Below, in pieces: positions 1-11,820 of a stretch of 64,000 nt of DNA. Position numbers and translations under genes: made by a program. Each line of letters opens with the position of its first letter. The first letter of the stretch is position 1. The DNA is taken from NCBI GenBank assembly GCA_964057225.1, contig OZ059900.1:1064501-1128500 (forward strand), written 5' to 3'. Origin of the DNA: Auanema rhodensis. Its lineage: Eukaryota > Nematoda > Chromadorea > Rhabditida > Rhabditidae. Under the pieces are notes generated by a model. The model did not search any database. It worked only from the letters and a program-made list of their open reading frames with translations, and was not told the origin of the DNA.

Positions 1-348
1 TACACTAAGTATGGTCGTTTTTATACCTTCAACACCATATACTCACCGATTTTTGGTACAAAATCTGTGATACTCGTAAATTTCGATCATATTCGTTAAG
101 ATTCGAGAATCAAACACACAATACACGAAATGAGTTTATTTTCACGAGTTTGCACTGATATTTATTCATTTTGATCAAAAAAGGTCGAAAATAGAAAGAA
201 TTTTTGAATTTTCCGAGTTTTGAGTCCAATTGGGCTAAATCGCTCATATATATGATCAAAAGCATAGTTTTACTGTCTATGATAACAAAAGTCTTCAAAT
301 ATACACTAGTAATGATTAAATCACTGAATTTCACTCAAATAGCATTAC

Positions 349-517
349 TACACTAAGTATGGTCGTTTTTATGCCTTTAACACCATATACTCACCGATTT
401 TTGGTACAAAATCTGTGATACTCGTAAATTTTGATCATATTCGGTGAGATTCGAGAATCAAACACACAATACACGAAATAAGTTTATTTTGACGAGTTTG
501 CACTGATATTTATTCAT
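349..517 (+). repeat. Ancestral half-monomer, left (about 169 bp)
   Basis: Four short anchors in this half recur in the right half at almost constant distance: ggtcg (361 and 531, 170 bp), ccga followed by T-rich sequence (394 and 561, 167 bp), gatca (433 and 602, 169 bp) and actga (502 and 670, 168 bp). Around the ccga anchor about 15 of 24 aligned bases match by eye. The order is collinear, which chance short matches would rarely give. I infer that the present monomer arose from two tandem copies of a unit of roughly 170 bp that then diverged and became a single repeat unit. The boundary given is approximate. Confidence 0.55.
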
Positions 518-528
518 TTTGATCAAAA
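517..528. other. 12-bp perfect palindrome ttttgatcaaaa
   Basis: The sequence equals its own reverse complement and is present at the same place in nearly all monomers. It is broken in one subtype that reads ttttgaacaaaa (for example at 2953, 4691, 9211, 10949, 14770 and 19632). Such a dyad could bind a homodimeric protein or extrude a small cruciform, but no function can be shown from sequence. Confidence 0.7.
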
Positions 529-569
529 AAGGTCGAAAATAGAAAGATTTTTTGAAATTTCCGAGTTTT
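525..569. other. Phased A/T tracts, predicted bent DNA
   Basis: A or T runs of 4-6 bases are centred at about 527, 537, 551, 557 and 567 in this monomer, with a further set at about 400, 410 and 429. Several spacings are close to one or two helical turns. Phased A-tracts are known to curve DNA, and curvature is common in satellites. The region is almost invariant between monomers. Confidence 0.45.
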
Positions 570-591
570 GAGTCCAATTTGGCTAAATCGC

Positions 592-603
592 TCATATATA
601 TGA
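592..603. other. 12-bp perfect palindrome tcatatatatga
   Basis: This is a second self-complementary 12-mer, immediately followed by tca so that it overlaps a TGATCA site. It is among the least variable parts of the monomer. A minority subtype reads tcatatacatga and loses the symmetry (for example near 7198, 13801, 17276, 18664 and 22138). Confidence 0.7.
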
Positions 604-785
604 TCAAAAGCATAGTTTTATTGTCTATAACAACAAAAGTCATCAATTAAACGCTAGTGATGTTTTAATACTGAATTTCGCTCAAATAGCATTACTACAC
701 TAAGTATGGTCGTTTTTATGCCTTTAACACCATATACTCACCGATTTTTGGTACAAAATCTGTAATACTTGTAAATTTTGATCAT

Positions 786-803
786 ATTCGTTAAGATTCG
801 AGA
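786..803 (+). other. TTCG...TTCGAGA element with weak CENP-B-box resemblance
   Basis: The element attcgttaagattcgaga shares TTCG(TT) at its start and a CG(A)G core near its end with the mammalian CENP-B box consensus nTTCGnnnnAnnCGGGn. The second core is one base further away, the conserved A is not in register, and CGGG is replaced by CGAG. It overlaps a short dyad, gattc-ga-gaatc (795-806). It recurs at the same monomer position, in alternative forms ttcgttaag or ttcggtgag followed by attcgag or atttgag. The resemblance may be chance. Confidence 0.25.
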
Positions 804-2083
804 ATCAAACACATAATGCACGAAATAAGTCTATTTTTATGAGCTTGCACTGATATTTATTCATTTTGATCAAAAAAGATCGAAAATAGAAAGAATTTTT
901 GAAATTTCCGAGTTTTGAGTCCAATTTGGCTAAATCGCTCATATATATGATCAGAAGCATAGTTTTATTGTCTATGACAACAAAAATCATCAATTAAACG
1001 CTAGTGATGTTTAAATACTGATTTTCGCTCAAATAGCATTACTACACTAAGTATGGTCGTTTTTATGCCTTTAACACCATATACTCACCGATTTTTGGTA
1101 CAAAATCTGTAATACTTGTAAATTTTGATCATATTCGGTGAGATTCGAGAATCAAACACACAATACACGAAATAAGTTCATTTTTACAAGTTTGCACTGA
1201 TATTTATTCATTTTGATCAAAAAAGGTCGAAAATAGAAAGAATTTTTGAAATTTCCGAGTTTTGAGTCCAATTTGGCTAAATCGCTCATATATATGATCA
1301 AAAGCATAGTTTTATTGTCTATAACAACAAAAGTCATCAATTAAACGCTAGTGATGTTTTAATACTGAATTTCGCTCAAATAGCATTACTACACTAAGTA
1401 TGGTCGTTTTTATGCCTTTAACACCATATACTCACCGATTTTTGGTACAAAATCTGTAATACTTGTAAATTTTGATCATATTCGGTGAGATTCGAGAATC
1501 AAACACACAATACACGAAATAAGTTCATTTTTACAAGTTTGCACTGATATTTATTCATTTTGATCAAAAAAGGTCGAAAATAGAAAGAATTTTTGAAATT
1601 TCCGAGTTTTGAGTCCAATTTGGCTAAATCGCTCATATATATGATCAAAAGCATAGTTCTGTTGTCTATAACAACAAAAGTCTTCAATTAAACGCTAGTG
1701 ATGTTTTAATACTGAATTTCGCTCAAATAGCATTACTACACTAAGTATGGTCGTTTTTATGCCTTTAACACCATATACTCACCGATTTTTGGTACAAAAT
1801 CTGTAATACTCGTAAATTTTGATCATATTCGTTAAGATTTGAGAATCAAACATACAATACACGAAATCAGTCTATTTTTATGAGCTTGCACTGATATATA
1901 TTCATTTTGATCAAAAAAGGTCGAAAATAGAAAGAATTTTTGAAATTTCCGAGTTTTGAGTCTAATTTGGCTAAATCGCTCATATATATGATCAGAAGCA
2001 TAGTTTTATTGTCTATGACAACAAAAATCATCAATTAAACGCTAGTGATGTTTAAATACTGATTTTCGCTCAAATAGCATTAC

Positions 2084-2435
2084 TACACTAAGTATGGTCG
2101 TTTTTATGCCTTTAACACCATATACTCACCGATTTTTGGTACAAAATCTGTAATACTTGTAAATTTTGATCATATTCGTTAAGATTTGAGAATCAAACAT
2201 ACAATACACAAAATCAGTCTATTTTTATGAGCTTGCACTGATATATAATATATTCATTTTGATCAAAAAAGGTCGAAAATAGAAAGAATTTTTGAAATTT
2301 CCGAGTTTTGAGTCTAATTTGGCTAAATCGCTCATATATATGATCAGAAGCATAGTTTTATTGTCTATGACAACAAAAATCATCAATTAAACGCTAGTGA
2401 TGTTTAAATACTGATTTTCGCTCAAATAGCATTAC
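2084..2435 (+). repeat. 352-bp monomer with 5-bp insertion
   Basis: This unit reads gatatataatatattc (2240-2255) where neighbours read gatatatattc, a five-base gain in a TA-rich run. It serves as a lineage marker, since the only other copy lies 5910 bp downstream. Confidence 0.9.
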
Positions 2436-3825
2436 TACACTAAGTATGGTCGTTTTTATGCCTTTAACACCATATACTCACCGATTTTTGGTACAAAATC
2501 TGTGATACTCGTAAATTTTGATCATATTCGTTAAGATTCGAGTATCAAACAAACATTACACAAAATCAGTCTATTTTTATGAGCTTGCACTGATATATAT
2601 TCATTTTGATCAAAAAAGGTCGAAAATAGAAAGAATTTTTGAAATTTCCGAGTTTTGAGTCTAATTTGGCTAAATCGCTCATATATATGATCAGAAGCAT
2701 AGTTTTATTGTCTATGACAACAAAAATCATCAATTAAACGCTAGTGATGTTTAAATACTGATTTTCGCTCAAATAGCATTACTACACTAAGTATGGTCGT
2801 TTTTATGCCTTTAACACCATATACTCACCGATTTTTGGTACAAAATCTGTAATACTTGTAAATTTTGATCATATTCGTTAAGATTCGAGAATCAAACACA
2901 TAATACACGAAATAAGTCTATTTTTACAAGTTTGCACTGATATTTATTCATTTTGAACAAAAAAGATCGAAAATAGAAAGAATTTTTGAAATTTCCGAGT
3001 TTTGAGTCCAATTTGGCTAAATCGCTCATATATATGATCAAAAGCATAGTTTTATTGTCTATAACAACAAAAGTCATCAATTAAACGCTAGTGATGTTTT
3101 AATACTGAATTTCGCTCAAATAGCATTACTACACTAAGTATGGTCGTTTTTATGCCTTTAACACCATATACTCACCGATTTTTGGTACAAAATCTGTGAT
3201 ACTCGTAAATTTTGATCATATTCGGTGAGATTCGAGAATCAAACACACAATACACGAAATAAGTTTATTTTGACGAGTTTGCACTGATATTTATTCATTT
3301 TGATCAAAAAAGGTCGAAAATAGAAAGATTTTTTGAAATTTCCGAGTTTTGAGTCTAATTTGGCTAAATCGCTCATATATATGATCAGAAGCATAGATGT
3401 ATTGTCTATGACAACAAAAGTCATTAATTGAACACTAATGATGTTTAAATCACTGAATTTCGCTCAAATAGCATTACTACACTAAGTATGGTCGTTTTTA
3501 TGCCTTTAACACCATATACTCACCGATTTTTGGTACAAAATCTGTGATACTCGTAAATTTTGATCATATTCGTTAAGATTCGAGTATCAAACAAACATTA
3601 CACAAAATCAGTCTATTTTTATGAGCTTGCACTGATATATATTCATTTTGATCAAAAAAGGTCGAAAATAGAAAGAATTTTTGAAATTTACGAGTTTTGA
3701 GTCTAATTTGGCTAAATCGCTCATATATATGATCAGAAGCATAGTTTTATTGTATATGACAACAAAAGTCATTAATTAAACACTAATAATGTTTAAATCA
3801 CTAAATTTCGCTCAAATAGCATTAC

Positions 3826-5562
3826 TACACTAAGTATGGTCGTTTTTATACCTTCAACACCATATACTCACCGATTTTTGGTACAAAATCTGTGATACTC
3901 GTAAATTTCGATCATATTCGTTAAGATTCGAGAATCAAACACACAATACACGAAATGAGTTTATTTTTACGAGTTTGCACTGATATTTATTCATTTTGAT
4001 CAAAAAAGGTCGAAAATAGAAAGAATTTTTGAATTTTCCGAGTTTTGAGTCCAATTGGGCTAAATCGCTCATATATATGATCAAAAGCATAGTTTTACTG
4101 TCTATGATAACAAAAGTCTTCAAATATACACTAGTAATGATTAAATCACTGAATTTCACTCAAATAGCATTACTACACTAAGTATGGTCGTTTTTATGCC
4201 TTTAACACCATATACTCACCGATTTTTGATACAAAATCTGTAATACTTGTAAATTTTGATCATATTCGTTAAGATTTGAGAATCAAACATACAATACACA
4301 AAATCAGTCTATTTTTATGAGCTTGCACTGATATATATTCATTTTGATCAAAAAAGGTCGAAAATAGAAAGAATTTTTGAAATTTCCGAGTTTTGAGTCT
4401 AATTTGGCTAAATCGCTCATATATATGATCAGAAGCATAGTTTTATTGTCTATGACAACAAAAATCATCAATTAAACGCTAGTGATGTTTAAATACTGAT
4501 TTTCGCTCAAATAGCATTACTACACTAAGTATGGTCGTTTTTATGCCTTTAACACCATATACTCACCGATTTTTGGTACAAAATCTGTAATACTTGTAAA
4601 TTTTGATCATATTCGTTAAGATTCGAGAATCAAACACATAATACACGAAATAAGTCTATTTTTACAAGTTTGCACTGATATTTATTCATTTTGAACAAAA
4701 AAGATCGAAAATAGAAAGAATTTTTGAAATTTCCGAGTTTTGAGTCCAATTTGGCTAAATCGCTCATATATATGATCAAAAGCATAGTTTTATTGTCTAT
4801 AACAACAAAAGTCATCAATTAAACGCTAGTGATGTTTTAATACTGAATTTCGCTCAAATAGCATTACTACACTAAGTATGGTCGTTTTTATGCCTTTAAC
4901 ACCATATACTCACCGATTTTTGGTACAAAATCTGTAATACTTGTAAATTTTGATCATATTCGTTAAGATTCGAGAATCAAACACATAATACACGAAACAA
5001 GTCTATTTTTATAAGTTTGCACTGATATTTATTCATTTTGATCAAAAAAGATCGAAAATAGAAAGATTTTTTGAAATTTCCGAGTTTTGAGTCTAATTTG
5101 GCTAAATCGCTCATATATATGATCAGAAGCATAGATGTATTGTCTATGACAACAAAAGTCATTAATTGAACACTAATGATGTTTAAATCACTGAATTTCG
5201 CTCAAATAGCATTACTACACTAAGGATGGTCGTTTTTATGCCTTTAACACCATATACTCACCGATTTTTGGTACAAAATCTGTGATACTCGTAAATTTTG
5301 ATCATATTCGTTAAGATTCAAGAATCAAACACACAATACACGAAATAAGTTCATTTTTACAAGTTTGCACTGATATTTATTCATTTTGATCAAAAAAGGT
5401 CGAAAATAGAAAGAATTTTTGAAATTTACGAGTTTTGAGTCTAATTTGGCTAAATCGCTCATATATATGATCAGAAGCATAGTTTTATTGTCTATGACAA
5501 CAAAAGTCATTAATTAAACACTAATGATGTTTAAATACTGATTTTCGCTCAAATAGCATTAC
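3826..5562 (+). repeat. HOR end cassette, copy 1 (5 monomers, 1737 bp)
   Basis: The order is type A2 (like A1 but ttatttttacgag), a unit with gatttttgatacaaaatc, a unit with ttttgaacaaaa, a unit with catagatgtattg, and a unit with attcaagaatc. The same five occur in the same order and exact length in the next three copies, always directly before an A1 monomer. Confidence 0.88.
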
Positions 5563-7993
5563 TACACTAAGTATGGTCGTTTTTATACCTTCAACACCAT
5601 ATACTCACCGATTTTTGGTACAAAATCTGTGATACTCGTAAATTTCGATCATATTCGTTAAGATTCGAGAATCAAACACACAATACACGAAATGAGTTTA
5701 TTTTCACGAGTTTGCACTGATATTTATTCATTTTGATCAAAAAAGGTCGAAAATAGAAAGAATTTTTGAATTTTCCGAGTTTTGAGTCCAATTGGGCTAA
5801 ATCGCTCATATATATGATCAAAAGCATAGTTTTACTGTCTATGATAACAAAAGTCTTCAAATATACACTAGTAATGATTAAATCACTGAATTTCACTCAA
5901 ATAGCATTACTACACTAAGTATGGTCGTTTTTATGCCTTTAACACCATATACTCACCGATTTTTGGTACAAAATCTGTGATACTCGTAAATTTTGATCAT
6001 ATTCGGTGAGATTCGAGAATCAAACACACAATACACGAAATAAGTTTATTTTGACGAGTTTGCACTGATATTTATTCATTTTGATCAAAAAAGGTCGAAA
6101 ATAGAAAGATTTTTTGAAATTTCCGAGTTTTGAGTCCAATTTGGCTAAATCGCTCATATATATGATCAAAAGCATAGTTTTATTGTCTATAACAACAAAA
6201 GTCATCAATTAAACGCTAGTGATGTTTTAATACTGAATTTCGCTCAAATAGCATTACTACACTAAGTATGGTCGTTTTTATGCCTTTAACACCATATACT
6301 CACCGATTTTTGGTACAAAATCTGTAATACTTGTAAATTTTGATCATATTCGTTAAGATTCGAGAATCAAACACATAATGCACGAAATAAGTCTATTTTT
6401 ATGAGCTTGCACTGATATTTATTCATTTTGATCAAAAAAGATCGAAAATAGAAAGAATTTTTGAAATTTCCGAGTTTTGAGTCCAATTTGGCTAAATCGC
6501 TCATATATATGATCAGAAGCATAGTTTTATTGTCTATGACAACAAAAATCATCAATTAAACGCTAGTGATGTTTAAATACTGATTTTCGCTCAAATAGCA
6601 TTACTACACTAAGTATGGTCGTTTTTATGCCTTTAACACCATATACTCACCGATTTTTGGTACAAAATCTGTAATACTTGTAAATTTTGATCATATTCGT
6701 TAAGATTCGAGAATCAAACACTCAATACACGAAATAAGTTTATTTTGACGAGTTTGCACTGATATTTATTCATTTTGATCAAAAAAGGTCGAAAATAGAA
6801 AGATTTTTTGAAATTTCCGAGTTTTGAGTCTAATTTGGCTAAATCGCTCATATATATGATCAGAAGCATAGATGTATTGTCTATGACAACAAAAGTCATT
6901 AATTGAACACTAATGATGTTTAAGTCACTGAATTTCGCTCAAATAGCATTACTACACTAAGGATGGTCGTTTTTATGCCTTTAACACCATATACTCACCG
7001 ATTTTTGGTACAAAATCTGTGATACTCGTAAATTTTGATCATATTCGTTAAGATTCAAGAATCAAACACACAATACACGAAATAAGTTCATTTTTACAAG
7101 TTTGCACTGATATTTATTCATTTTGATCAAAAAAGGTCGAAAATAGAAAGAATTTTTGAAATTTCCGAGTTTTGAGTCTAATTTGGCTAAATCGCTCATA
7201 TACATGATCAGAAGCATAGTTTTATTGTCTTTGACAACAAAAGTCATCAATTAAACGCTAGTGATGTTTTAATACTGAATTTCGCTCAAATAGCATTACT
7301 ACACTAAGTATGGTCGTTTTTATGCCTTTAACACCATATACTCACCGATTTTTGGTACAAAATCTGTAATACTTGTAAATTTCGATCATATTCGTTAAGA
7401 TTCGAGAATCAAACACACAATACACGAAATAAGTCTATTTTTACAAGTTTGCACTGATATTTATTCATTTTGATCAAAAAAGGTCGAAAATAGAAAGAAT
7501 TTTTGAAATTTCCGAGTTTTGAGTCCAATTTGGCTAAATCGCTCATATATATGATCAAAAGCATAGTTCTGTTGTCTATAACAACAAAAGTCTTCAATTA
7601 AACGCTAGTGATGTTTTAATACTGAATTTCGCTCAAATAGCATTACTACACTAAGTATGGTCGTTTTTATGCCTTTAACACCATATACTCACCGATTTTT
7701 GGTACAAAATCTGTAATACTCGTAAATTTTGATCATATTCGTTAAGATTTGAGAATCAAACATACAATACACGAAATCAGTCTATTTTTATGAGCTTGCA
7801 CTGATATATATTCATTTTGATCAAAAAAGGTCGAAAATAGAAAGAATTTTTGAAATTTCCGAGTTTTGAGTCTAATTTGGCTAAATCGCTCATATATATG
7901 ATCAGAAGCATAGTTTTATTGTCTATGACAACAAAAATCATCAATTAAACGCTAGTGATGTTTAAATACTGATTTTCGCTCAAATAGCATTAC

Positions 7994-8345
7994 TACACTA
8001 AGTATGGTCGTTTTTATGCCTTTAACACCATATACTCACCGATTTTTGGTACAAAATCTGTAATACTTGTAAATTTTGATCATATTCGTTAAGATTTGAG
8101 AATCAAACATACAATACACAAAATCAGTCTATTTTTATGAGCTTGCACTGATATATAATATATTCATTTTGATCAAAAAAGGTCGAAAATAGAAAGAATT
8201 TTTGAAATTTCCGAGTTTTGAGTCTAATTTGGCTAAATCGCTCATATATATGATCAGAAGCATAGTTTTATTGTCTATGACAACAAAAATCATCAATTAA
8301 ACGCTAGTGATGTTTAAATACTGATTTTCGCTCAAATAGCATTAC
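7994..8345 (+). repeat. 352-bp monomer, second copy of the insertion
   Basis: It carries the same five-base insertion (8150-8165) as 2084-2435, exactly 5910 bp downstream and inside the matching part of HOR copy 2. This supports descent from one ancestor rather than two independent slippage events. Confidence 0.9.
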
Positions 8346-8693
8346 TACACTAAGTATGGTCGTTTTTATGCCTTTAACACCATATACTCACCGATTTTTG
8401 GTACAAAATCTGTGATACTCGTAAATTTTGATCATATTCGTTAAGATTCGAGTATCAAACAAACATTACACAAAATCAGTCTATTTTTATGAGCTTGCAC
8501 TGATATATATTCATTTTGATCAAAAAAGGTCGAAAATAGAAAGAATTTTTGAATTTTCCGAGTTTTGAGTCCAATTGGGCTAAATCGCTCATATATATGA
8601 TCAAAAGCATAGTTTTACTGTCTATGATAACAAAAGTCTTCAAATATACACTAGTAATGATTAAATCACTGAATTTCACTCAAATAGCATTAC
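8346..8693 (+). repeat. Chimeric monomer (recombination junction)
   Basis: The front half carries gagtatcaaacaaacattac and aaatcagtc, as in the units at 2436 and 3478. The back half carries gaattttccgag, ccaattgggc and caaatatacactagtaatg, which belong to type A. The switch lies between about 8500 and 8555, where both parents are identical. The monomer sits exactly where HOR copies 1 and 2 change offset from 5910 to 6258, so it is probably the scar of an unequal exchange. Confidence 0.8.
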
Positions 8694-10083
8694 TACACTA
8701 AGTATGGTCGTTTTTATGCCTTTAACACCATATACTCACCGATTTTTGATACAAAATCTGTAATACTTGTAAATTTTGATCATATTCGTTAAGATTTGAG
8801 AATCAAACATACAATACACAAAATCAGTCTATTTTTATGAGCTTGCACTGATATATATTCATTTTGATCAAAAAAGGTCGAAAATAGAAAGAATTTTTGA
8901 AATTTCCGAGTTTTGAGTCTAATTTGGCTAAATCGCTCATATATATGATCAGAAGCATAGTTTTATTGTCTATGACAACAAAAATCATCAATTAAACGCT
9001 AGTGATGTTTAAATACTGATTTTCGCTCAAATAGCATTACTACACTAAGTATGGTCGTTTTTATGCCTTTAACACCATATACTCACCGATTTTTGGTACA
9101 AAATCTGTAATACTTGTAAATTTTGATCATATTCGTTAAGATTCGAGAATCAAACACATAATACACGAAATAAGTCTATTTTTACAAGTTTGCACTGATA
9201 TTTATTCATTTTGAACAAAAAAGATCGAAAATAGAAAGAATTTTTGAAATTTCCGAGTTTTGAGTCCAATTTGGCTAAATCGCTCATATATATGATCAAA
9301 AGCATAGTTTTATTGTCTATAACAACAAAAGTCATCAATTAAACGCTAGTGATGTTTTAATACTGAATTTCGCTCAAATAGCATTACTACACTAAGTATG
9401 GTCGTTTTTATGCCTTTAACACCATATACTCACCGATTTTTGGTACAAAATCTGTGATACTCGTAAATTTTGATCATATTCGGTGAGATTCGAGAATCAA
9501 ACACACAATACACGAAATAAGTTTATTTTGACGAGTTTGCACTGATATTTATTCATTTTGATCAAAAAAGGTCGAAAATAGAAAGATTTTTTGAAATTTC
9601 CGAGTTTTGAGTCTAATTTGGCTAAATCGCTCATATATATGATCAGAAGCATAGATGTATTGTCTATGACAACAAAAGTCATTAATTGAACACTATTGAT
9701 GTTTAAATCACTGAATTTCGCTCAAATAGCATTACTACACTAAGTATGGTCGTTTTTATGCCTTTAACACCATATACTCACCGATTTTTGGTACAAAATC
9801 TGTGATACTCGTAAATTTTGATCATATTCGTTAAGATTCGAGTATCAAACAAACATTACACAAAATCAGTCTATTTTTATGAGCTTGCACTGATATATAT
9901 TCATTTTGATCAAAAAAGGTCGAAAATAGAAAGAATTTTTGAAATTTACGAGTTTTGAGTCTAATTTGGCTAAATCGCTCATATATATGATCAGAAGCAT
10001 AGTTTTATTGTATATGACAACAAAAGTCATTAATTAAACACTAATAATGTTTAAATCACTAAATTTCGCTCAAATAGCATTAC

Positions 10084-11820
10084 TACACTAAGTATGGTCG
10101 TTTTTATACCTTCAACACCATATACTCACCGATTTTTGGTACAAAATCTGTGATACTCGTAAATTTCGATCATATTCGTTAAGATTCGAGAATCAAACAC
10201 ACAATACACGAAATGAGTTTATTTTTACGAGTTTGCACTGATATTTATTCATTTTGATCAAAAAAGGTCGAAAATAGAAAGAATTTTTGAATTTTCCGAG
10301 TTTTGAGTCCAATTGGGCTAAATCGCTCATATATATGATCAAAAGCATAGTTTTACTGTCTATGATAACAAAAGTCTTCAAATATACACTAGTAATGATT
10401 AAATCACTGAATTTCACTCAAATAGCATTACTACACTAAGTATGGTCGTTTTTATGCCTTTAACACCATATACTCACCGATTTTTGATACAAAATCTGTA
10501 ATACTTGTAAATTTTGATCATATTCGTTAAGATTTGAGAATCAAACATACAATACACAAAATCAGTCTATTTTTATGAGCTTGCACTGATATATATTCAT
10601 TTTGATCAAAAAAGGTCGAAAATAGAAAGAATTTTTGAAATTTCCGAGTTTTGAGTCTAATTTGGCTAAATCGCTCATATATATGATCAGAAGCATAGTT
10701 TTATTGTCTATGACAACAAAAATCATCAATTAAACGCTAGTGATGTTTAAATACTGATTTTCGCTCAAATAGCATTACTACACTAAGTATGGTCGTTTTT
10801 ATGCCTTTAACACCATATACTCACCGATTTTTGGTACAAAATCTGTAATACTTGTAAATTTTGATCATATTCGTTAAGATTCGAGAATCAAACACATAAT
10901 ACACGAAATAAGTCTATTTTTACAAGTTTGCACTGATATTTATTCATTTTGAACAAAAAAGATCGAAAATAGAAAGAATTTTTGAAATTTCCGAGTTTTG
11001 AGTCCAATTTGGCTAAATCGCTCATATATATGATCAAAAGCATAGTTTTATTGTCTATAACAACAAAAGTCATCAATTAAACGCTAGTGATGTTTTAATA
11101 CTGAATTTCGCTCAAATAGCATTACTACACTAAGTATGGTCGTTTTTATGCCTTTAACACCATATACTCACCGATTTTTGGTACAAAATCTGTAATACTT
11201 GTAAATTTTGATCATATTCGTTAAGATTCGAGAATCAAACACATAATACACGAAACAAGTCTATTTTTATAAGTTTGCACTGATATTTATTCATTTTGAT
11301 CAAAAAAGATCGAAAATAGAAAGATTTTTTGAAATTTCCGAGTTTTGAGTCTAATTTGGCTAAATCGCTCATATATATGATCAGAAGCATAGATGTATTG
11401 TCTATGACAACAAAAGTCATTAATTGAACACTAATGATGTTTAAATCACTGAATTTCGCTCAAATAGCATTACTACACTAAGGATGGTCGTTTTTATGCC
11501 TTTAACACCATATACTCACCGATTTTTGGTACAAAATCTGTGATACTCGTAAATTTTGATCATATTCGTTAAGATTCAAGAATCAAACACACAATACACG
11601 AAATAAGTTCATTTTTACAAGTTTGCACTGATATTTATTCATTTTGATCAAAAAAGGTCGAAAATAGAAAGAATTTTTGAAATTTACGAGTTTTGAGTCT
11701 AATTTGGCTAAATCGCTCATATATATGATCAGAAGCATAGTTTTATTGTCTATGACAACAAAAGTCATTAATTAAACACTAATGATGTTTAAATACTGAT
11801 TTTCGCTCAAATAGCATTAC
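10084..11820 (+). repeat. HOR end cassette, copy 2 (1737 bp)
   Basis: It matches 3826-5562 at offset 6258 with the same subtype order and markers. Its A2 monomer has ttttataccttcaac like copy 1. Confidence 0.88.

Larger units (their letters stand above)
349..695 (+). repeat. Representative satellite monomer (347 bp)
   Basis: This is a typical unit used here as the coordinate reference. A hand count gives 54 C and 51 G in 347 bases (about 30% GC). It contains 12 CpG dinucleotides where about 8 are expected from composition. Parts that hardly change between copies are the stretch round accgatttttggtacaaaa (392-411), the A-tract region 521-569, and tcgctcatatatatgatca (588-606). The parts that vary most are 417-500 (gatactcg, ttcggtgag or ttcgttaag, cacacaatacacg, tttatttt and its alternatives) and the tail 615-681. 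Three TGATCA sites lie at 432, 520 and 601, with the next at 779, so spacing is 88, 81 and 178 bp. Confidence 0.95.
518..695 (+). repeat. Ancestral half-monomer, right (about 178 bp)
   Basis: This is the partner of the left half, aligned through ggtcg 531, ccga 561, gatca 602 and actga 670. It is about 9-10 bp longer, so the two halves sum to 347 bp. It holds the two palindromes and the A-tract cluster. An additional weaker match links 415-437 with 503-525 (gata and ttttgatca at 88-bp spacing). It may reflect a still older subunit or chance in AT-rich DNA. Confidence 0.5.
1..5562 (+). repeat. Domain I HOR copy 1 (16 monomers, 5562 bp)
   Basis: It opens with the 348-bp type A1 monomer, recognised by ttttataccttcaacacc, cgaaatgag, ttattttcacgag, ccaattgggc and a tail ending tgattaaatcactgaatttc. 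The first three monomers match those of copy 2 at offset 5562. Monomers starting at 1390-2436 match at 5910. Those from 2783 to 5562 match at 6258. The offset steps show that copy 2 carries one extra monomer in each of two places. Confidence 0.88.
5563..11820 (+). repeat. Domain I HOR copy 2 (18 monomers, 6258 bp)
   Basis: It starts with the A1 monomer and ends with the same five-monomer cassette as copy 1. It is 696 bp longer than copy 1, exactly two 348-bp steps. One gain lies between the monomers at 6258 and 7300, the other next to the chimeric monomer at 8346. The marker taaggatggtcg, which follows the ccgagttttgagtctaa subtype in this cassette, occurs near 5222, 6960, 11480, 15301 and 20163. 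Confidence 0.88.

Noticed and set aside
415-525. An 84-88 bp quarter-monomer repeat
   Set aside because: gata and ttttgatca recur at 88 bp, but only over about 24 bases and not at the other expected places. Too weak beyond the half-monomer homology.
349-695. tRNA or rRNA gene derivation of the monomer
   Set aside because: No A-box/B-box pair, cloverleaf or recognisable rRNA segment was found; composition is about 30% GC.
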